A DNA stretch of 64,000 nucleotides. It comes from Umbelopsis ramanniana AG (Eukaryota > Mucoromycota > Umbelopsidomycetes > Umbelopsidales > Umbelopsidaceae). The position numbers and the translations under genes are program-made. Positions 58,504-64,000 of this stretch are shown one piece after another. The notes below the pieces were generated by a model. That model saw nothing but the letters and a program-made list of their open reading frames with translations. It searched no databases and was not told where the DNA came from. Position 1 is the first letter of the stretch. Every line of letters begins with the position of its first letter. The DNA is taken from the NCBI RefSeq assembly GCF_025399195.1, contig NW_026252124.1, positions 162,555 to 226,554 on the forward strand, given 5' to 3'.

Positions 58504-59717
58504 GGTGCTATGCTGTAGTCTTGGATTGGCTGAACAAGAAGTGGAGGATGCGGACCGTTCTCCAAAAATTTTGTAGCTCATGAGCCTTAAAGACCGCCAG
58601 TCCAGCAATTGTGAAAAACGACTTGTCAACCAGTTATCGCCAAAGTACCATCACCTTTTCATATGAATTTATCAGTGTATAATAAAGAGACTTACGGAAC
58701 TAAACACTTCCACATACGCAACAAGTACTCCATACCTAGCAAATATTTGATATTAACACATCGTCGCATTCTGAGAAGCAATACGAAGCAGTGTTCGCAC
58801 CTATATATATAAGCCAGACCATTCACTGGCTTACTGTACTTCTTTCCGTCACATACGGCAACCATGGCAACATCGCTTTACACGTAGGTTAGGGAGATTC
58901 AGGCGAAGACAAGTTCTACAACACCAAAAATGGATGAGCAATTTTGACATTTACTGCTTCGTCGATGGTAAAACGATCAGATTACCAGCTATGAAGAAGC
59001 TATTTTTTTGTAGTCAAGGAGCTATGAAGAAGCTTGATGCCTTGCATTAAAACATTGTCTCTCTGTGCCCAGGAAGTGGAACATGTTGTTTATCATAATA
59101 CAAGATAGTAGCAGTAACAGTGTTGATCCACTTGTGTTCTTAGCACAATGGCAAAACATTACGAAGACTCGTGTCGTATCAAAGGTATGTGAGCCTGTAG
59201 TTGTCATAGGTACCAAATTGTGTCTGTATAGTGTCGCTATTGAGTCGAAAGTCCCTAAACAGTATATTGCATAACTGCACCATATATGGTGGATAGGACG
59301 TATAACAATATTTCATAAAAGACAATTGCCCTCTTCCTTTTCATTTACAAACAACATTTTTTTGTAAACCTTCAGAAATTTTCTGGGCCAAATTTCGGCG
59401 CTCCCGCCGTCGAGACGGGCATGATCACAAGATCAGATGGCGTCCGAGGCTTCTATAAGATTGATAGAGCTAGCTTACGCTTTACACGTTTTCATTATAT
59501 GTAGTCGTGCTATAATTTAAAGTTATCGAAACCATTCAAAGTATTTAATTATTCTGTTCAGATGTATGCAACTTTCACAAACACGCATTTTGGGTATTTG
59601 GCAGAGGCAAAAAAGTCCATCCGCATTACGCACGCAATTGAGCTGGGTTTTAAATCCAAAACTTGAAATTCTTTTTCTTACGACATCCGACCATTTTGCA
59701 CTTCTTTGTCTCGTTTC
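58504..59717. other. 1.2-kb intergenic region with a retroposition footprint
   Basis: Divergent interval between PRP38 and the VC0807-type gene. The only clear structure is the 15-bp direct repeat pair at 58987-59034, described separately. No coding region is seen. Confidence 0.5.
58987..59034. repeat. 15-bp direct repeats flanking a T-rich 18-bp insert
   Basis: AGCTATGAAGAAGCT occurs at 58987-59001 and again at 59020-59034, exact over 15 bp. The 18 bp between them begin A T7 and end GTAGTCAAGG. The layout fits a target-site duplication around an almost entirely truncated retroposed copy in minus orientation (inference). Confidence 0.55.
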
Positions 59718-60893
59718 ATGACAGTGCCTGAAGATCGCTCTTTAGCGACCCTAGACACTGAAAAAAAATCCGTTGACGATGAAGAATCGAGAATAAAAAG
59801 TCCTGGGCTCGACGGCACAATAGAGTTTCATAAAAACGACAACATACCACAACAGAATACTCCCGATGATATTACTCTGCAGTCCACCAAAGAAAGCGAA
59901 ATATCAGCCGTCGACAAAGTGTCAGATAGCGCTGTAGACATAGCCGCTGAGAACAATACTGATGTTAATGATATAGATAGCCCACTATCTAAGCGGCGAA
60001 GGCGAAGGCAGGCACTCCTCAAAGCACTATATATAATCCTATTCAACGCTGCTATACCCATCGGCCTATATTATGCTCTAAAGCCTCACATACCTGCTGT
60101 TTGGGCATTGGTAGCTTCGACTGCACCAACTATTATTTCCGTCATTGCTCAAGCTGCTATTGCTCGTAGATTGGACATGATTGGAGTTGCCGTAATTTTC
60201 GGTATGTCTGCCGGTCACTTAAGAGTTATTCATTTGATTTCAACTGTACCCGCTCCTAATCGAGACTTTTCACATCAGGCTTCATATTATCCGTCATTTT
60301 GGCCGTCGTAAGCCAAGATCCGAAATTATTGCTACTGAGAGAATCATTTGTGTAAGTATAAGCACTATCAATGCTAAGATGAAAGGGAAAAGAAAAGTTT
60401 CGAGGTATAGGGCAAAATAAGTTTTATTAAATATCCATCGCTGACGAATTTTCCCAAAATTGCAAACAGCACTGCCGGAGTTGGTGGAGCTATGCTTGTA
60501 ACCCTTATACCTGTAAGGTACAAAAGCTTTGAATTAAAGCCTATCTTGTACTATTTTGCAAAGGACCTGATACCAATGCAACCCATCACCCGTTCGGATG
60601 GCCAGATGGAACCTCGACTAGAATTTTTCTGGAGAACATCCAAGACGTTTAGACGCCATATTCGAATCCTTACAGCACTAGACGTTTTCACATTGGAGTG
60701 CGAATTTGGACTGAAGCTCTTTTATATCCTTCACTTTGATTTGGACAAGACTGTTGTGTTGTCGAACATTACCCTTACCATTGTAGGCATCGTTGCCACT
60801 CTCTGTACAATTTATTACGCTTTCTGGATTCGAAAGAAAGTCAAGCAAGAAGAGCCTGAATTATTAGCAAAGGATACTTTATCGGGCGCTTAG
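59718..60893 (+). CDS. VC0807-family integral membrane protein
   Basis: The first ATG is at 59718 (MTVPEDRSLATLDTEKK). A hydrophilic, acidic N-terminus of about 90 residues ends in KRRRRRQALLKALY. The membrane domain then shows IILFNAAIPIGLYYALKPHI, VWALVASTAPTIISVIAQA and LDMIGVAVIFG. An intron leads to FILSVILAVVSQDPKLLLLRE and another to TAGVGGAMLVTLIPVRYKSF. Two C-terminal helices follow (FTLECEFGLKLFYILHF; ITLTIVGIVATLCTIYYAFW). The pattern RLDxxGxxxIFG..SQDPKLLLLRES is typical of this family, which occurs in bacteria and fungi. Its function is unknown. Confidence 0.8.
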
Positions 60894-62696
60894 TGCTCCC
60901 GATCTTTCTTTTTGCCAAACTTCATATATCCAACATCAGACACAGATGGCATTCAATGGGAAGTCATCCCTCTACATTTACGAAAGTGGCTCTGATTCGT
61001 AGTTAATAAACCAACGTCCTACGTCTAGAATATAACATTGCTAAGCGTAGAATAAGCGCATATACTGTACATCATTTCTCATTTGTTACCCATTTCTTCA
61101 ATAACAAAGTAAAAGAATCCCCGAAAAGGAAACAACCTTGACATCTGTAACTTCTTTCTATGACGTAACCCATATCTCAATACCTTGACATATACGAAAA
61201 CATTGACAATCATATTAGAACTAAAAGCTTATGACTAAGAGGTGGTAAACGGTATTCTTCTCATAGCCTTCAAAGGTGAACGGCTCGTGTAATCTTGCTA
61301 GTTAAAAGAGGGTCTAAATGACTCCCCCAACATGACATGCTGATGCATTTTTTACCTTTATTGTATACAGCTGCGATCGGGAGTTGTCCTGAAAAACCAA
61401 CCATTGATAGCAGAGGATGGCGTCTTAATAACCAGGACATTATCCGAAATTAAAGCTATAGTGATATATTTTGATTAATCTATTGTGTTTCGAACGAAAT
61501 TGCCGTTTACTTTAAGACAATACCATACTGTTCTTTTTTTTTTTTTTTGGTAGTAATACCATACTGTTCGAAGTGTGCGCTTGCAATGTTGGCTGCAGTT
61601 TTATTCCGGGAACGTCAGCTTCTATTGCCTGGATGATTAAGATAGCTCTCGATATCAGTATAATTACTTTCTCATTACACACTGTCCTGCATCTATGTTT
61701 CTTTTCAATAGCACTGAACTATCGGCTTGTGTCTATTTGCAGGCAACGTGCTGTGGGATATGTTTTTGAAGTCAAGGAATTTATTACAGGGTCTAGAAAA
61801 ACAAAATATGATTAAGAATTATGTGGTGCGCAGTGTTTATTTTAAACTGTCTTTGGATTTTATGGCTTATAGACACACTTGTAGAGATCACAGCTGGATC
61901 AATATCTACTAATCTATGTTTTCCAAAGGAAAAGAGTATCCGTATGGTATTGTATTCAGAGCATTTTGTTCTTGACAGTACATTTCTCATCAGAGTAGGG
62001 TACAATTTTTTATTTCGGTGACCAAAGACTTCACATATAGGCAGGGTACATCCTAGGTAATTATAATATGACAAAAGTACTACGTTTTAAAAAAGAAAAC
62101 TGTTTGGACCTGATGGTTTGCACAGCGCTCTGCAAAGCAATGGCCATGGTTGCGGTTCTTTGGTGCAAACCCAGTTGATTTACCAAACGGCTGGCTCAAC
62201 CAACTTAAGCTAACTGTCAGATGATCTATTACAAAGCTAGCTTCTAGTTAATATTACACTAGAAGGGGTTTCCAGATACACACAGTTGAGCGTATGATGA
62301 AGAGGACTGGACTATGTCGAGACTTTTTTTTCACGCTTCTCATTCATATATTTATTTATTTTTGTATTCAACTTCTCATTCAAATGGCTGCCGACAACAA
62401 ATTGACGTTCATTGCGATCTTTTTTTTTTATACAACGTTGGACGGATTGATGATTAAAATTCCATGAGATCCCTCAAGTTTAATTTAAACATCGCAGGTA
62501 CTGTAATGTAGTAGCCATTGTGGGATTATTGCTTCTTCTTTTTGGTATTCGGGTTGATTCTACACTTACTGAACAAGTGCATTCAATTAAAAGCGTTAGG
62601 AGTCGATATAGGCTAATCAGATAGAGGTTTTTGCTTTTTGTGGCGACGGCAGCTTCTAGTAACTGATCTATTTGGATCTGAACAATAATTTCGTAC
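60894..62696. other. 1.8-kb gene-poor region
   Basis: No gene is supported. It contains the 15-bp repeat pair at 61519-61569 and an 11-bp direct repeat CTTCTCATTCA near 62337 and 62372. The open frame 62480-62965 (minus) is a LINE fragment that runs into unrelated flank. Confidence 0.5.
61519..61569. repeat. 15-bp direct repeats flanking a poly(T) insert
   Basis: AATACCATACTGTTC is present at 61519-61533 and 61555-61569. The 21 bp between are T15 followed by GGTAGT. This is the expected footprint of target-primed retroposition: a target-site duplication of 15 bp, a poly(A) tail in minus orientation and only six bases of element body. Confidence 0.65.
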
Positions 62697-63130
62697 TTTT
62701 TTTTGATGGACTTGAACCATCCTGTAGTCGATTTGTGCGCTTCATGAAATTTAAGTCTCGCCCATAGAGCTAGAGCCAATTTATATTTACTTTTTGCGTC
62801 GATTTGGATCAAAAATATTTTGAAAGGGATTACTAGTTTAACATTAGTGATCGAGAGTTTGCCAGGAAAATCCTTCCTTGTTTGACACTGGTTACAGTTG
62901 CACACAGAAGCGTCGACTGCGCTACGAGCTGTTCCTGTTGTACTATTGCTACCAGTCCATTGCATGGCCTCTTTTCCTTTGTTTATAGGGATCGGTCATT
63001 GGTGGACTGAGTGATTGATTTCTACATATTGAATGCTTTTTGGTCTAACCATTCTCTCTGCTGCTTGATAAAATTCCCGTGAGTTATTGAAATGGACCGA
63101 GCATGTCTCCTCCAATTTTATTAGAATGAT
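62697..63130 (-). mobile_element. LINE (non-LTR retrotransposon) 3' end, truncated copy B
   Basis: This segment aligns with copy A (63383-64000) along most of its length, for example TGCATGG.CTCTTTTCCTT and ACCATTCTCTCTG blocks on the plus strand. The encoded protein has NCNQCQTRKDFPGKLSI, matching RCFQCQYKEGFPDERPS of copy A. On the minus strand it ends in an A8 tract (62698-62705). The match fades near 63120-63140, so the copy is 5'-truncated, and several frame changes interrupt it. Confidence 0.55.
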
Positions 63131-63382
63131 TCGAAACACAATTCATAACACCTAATTTGACATGTTTTTTTTCTTGTTATGAACTAAGCGACTTCATTGA
63201 ACCTGTGAAGATAAGATAAATGCTGAGCTCTTGGTGATAGCATTTCTGTCAAGACAGAAAATTTCCAAGCTCTGGAAGTTTGCTACATATATATTTTTTT
63301 TTGTATTCAGTGAGTTGCTTTTATTTCCTGAAATTCTGTTGACTGATGTACTGAATGTTATTTATACTGATTGCTATACTGT

Positions 63383-64000
63383 ATGAAAAAAAAAATTTTT
63401 TTTGGTTTATACACTGGAGATATCGAGTCGTCGATTTTGAAGTTCCATGAATTTTAGGTCTCGCCATGGAGCTAGTAGTAGCCAATCCAAAGCTTTCATT
63501 TGCGTCCGTCTTGGGTCAAAAATGATGTGGAAGGGAAACATCAGTTCGAAGTCTGTACTCGGACGTTCATCAGGGAATCCTTCCTTGTACTGACATTGAA
63601 AACATCTGCATCTTTTCCATACGTCAACCTCAATTTTGCCTCGACTTGTTACGCTTCGTAATATAGGTATCCATCCATTGCATGCCTTCTTTTCCTTCGG
63701 TTGAAGGACGCGGTCATTAGTGGGCAGGATGATTGATTCGTACATGTTGAAAGCAGCTTGGTCCGACCATTCTCTCTGTTGTTTTATGCAATTCCAGTGA
63801 GTTATCCAAATGGCGAGCATAACTCGTCCCATTTCCTCCAAATTCTGTTCATCTTGCAGCTTAATCTGTTGTAAGCAAATCAAACTCCAAATTTTGTTTT
63901 TCGACCGTATCTCAGGCGGCATTTTCTTGAAATTCATCATTCTCAACCAGAATTTCCATTTTTTTTCACAATCTATCCAGAAGTGCTTGTCAGATTCATT
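63383..64000 (-). mobile_element. LINE 3' end, copy A, continuing past the window edge
   Basis: An open frame from the window edge to 63407 encodes a probable LINE C-terminal region. It has a Cys/His segment (DKHFWIDCEKKWKFWLRMM), EIRSKNKIWSLICLQQ, AIWITHWNCIKQQREWSDQ and CRCFQCQYKEGF. The stop is followed directly by an A-rich tail on the minus strand (63383-63400). The reverse transcriptase would lie outside the window to the right. The family is not resolved; a zf-RVT-like C-terminus fits L1/Tad-type elements. A domesticated gene is a less likely alternative. Confidence 0.55.

Noticed and set aside
62337-62382. 11-bp direct repeat CTTCTCATTCA flanking an A/T-rich stretch, as a third retroposition footprint
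   Set aside because: The repeat is shorter than the 15-bp pairs and lies in low-complexity sequence, and the insert lacks a clean poly(T); chance is likely.

Overview
The window is fungal nuclear DNA. Almost every multi-exon gene has short introns (about 45-100 nt) with GTAAGT/GTATGT-type donors, CTAAC/CTAAG branch points and pyrimidine-rich YAG acceptors, and genes are tightly packed on both strands. Chitin deacetylase, fungal Zn2Cys6 and APSES-like proteins, expanded RGS and methyltransferase families and a DUF8032-type protein point to an early-diverging filamentous fungus, most likely Mucoromycota. That placement is inference; no rRNA or tRNA marker was recognised.

Region 1 (1-8.0 kb) is sparse. 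It holds two tandem SAM-dependent methyltransferase genes (720-2137 and 3736-5168, minus strand) in a duplicated unit of about 3 kb. A third copy of the unit's 5' flank lies at the left edge. Region 2 (8-34 kb) is a dense housekeeping stretch: an RGS-domain/AIF-type (FSP1-like) oxidoreductase fusion, U2AF small subunit, an IFRD-family protein, cytochrome b5 reductase, a DUF8032-type regulator, chitin deacetylase, a Cti6-like PHD protein, carboxypeptidase Y, SPF30, an Sds3/BRMS1-like protein, the ESCRT-0 protein Hse1/STAM and an RluA-type tRNA pseudouridine synthase. Two probable Rpd3L/Sin3 histone deacetylase subunits (Cti6-like and Sds3-like) sit about 5 kb apart.

Region 3 (34.2-46.3 kb) is the most unusual block. 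It looks like a catabolic gene cluster: a biotin-dependent carboxyltransferase, a divergently transcribed Leu3-like Zn2Cys6 activator, an MmgE/PrpD dehydratase, a PrpB/ICL-superfamily lyase, a fused aconitase/isopropylmalate-isomerase-like enzyme, a zinc alcohol dehydrogenase and a DHDPS-family aldolase. Dehydratase, hydratase and carbon-carbon lyase reproduce the chemistry of the methylcitrate cycle or of dimethylmalate cleavage, but no citrate-synthase-type enzyme is present. Five of the seven genes have no intron, against the habit of the genome.

Region 4 (46.9-60.9 kb) holds a cysteine-rich type I membrane protein, homoserine kinase, an SLC41-type Mg2+ transporter, a tail-anchored APSES/KilA-N-like (Bqt4-like) protein, a secreted GH5 endoglucanase with a C-terminal fungal CBM1, splicing factor Prp38 and a VC0807-family membrane protein. 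The GH5 catalytic domain is strikingly like an actinobacterial E1-type cellulase. Region 5 (60.9-64 kb) is gene-poor. It carries two adjacent LINE 3' ends. Two tiny poly(T)-bearing insertions flanked by perfect 15-bp direct repeats (58,987-59,034 and 61,519-61,569) look like extremely truncated retroposition events.
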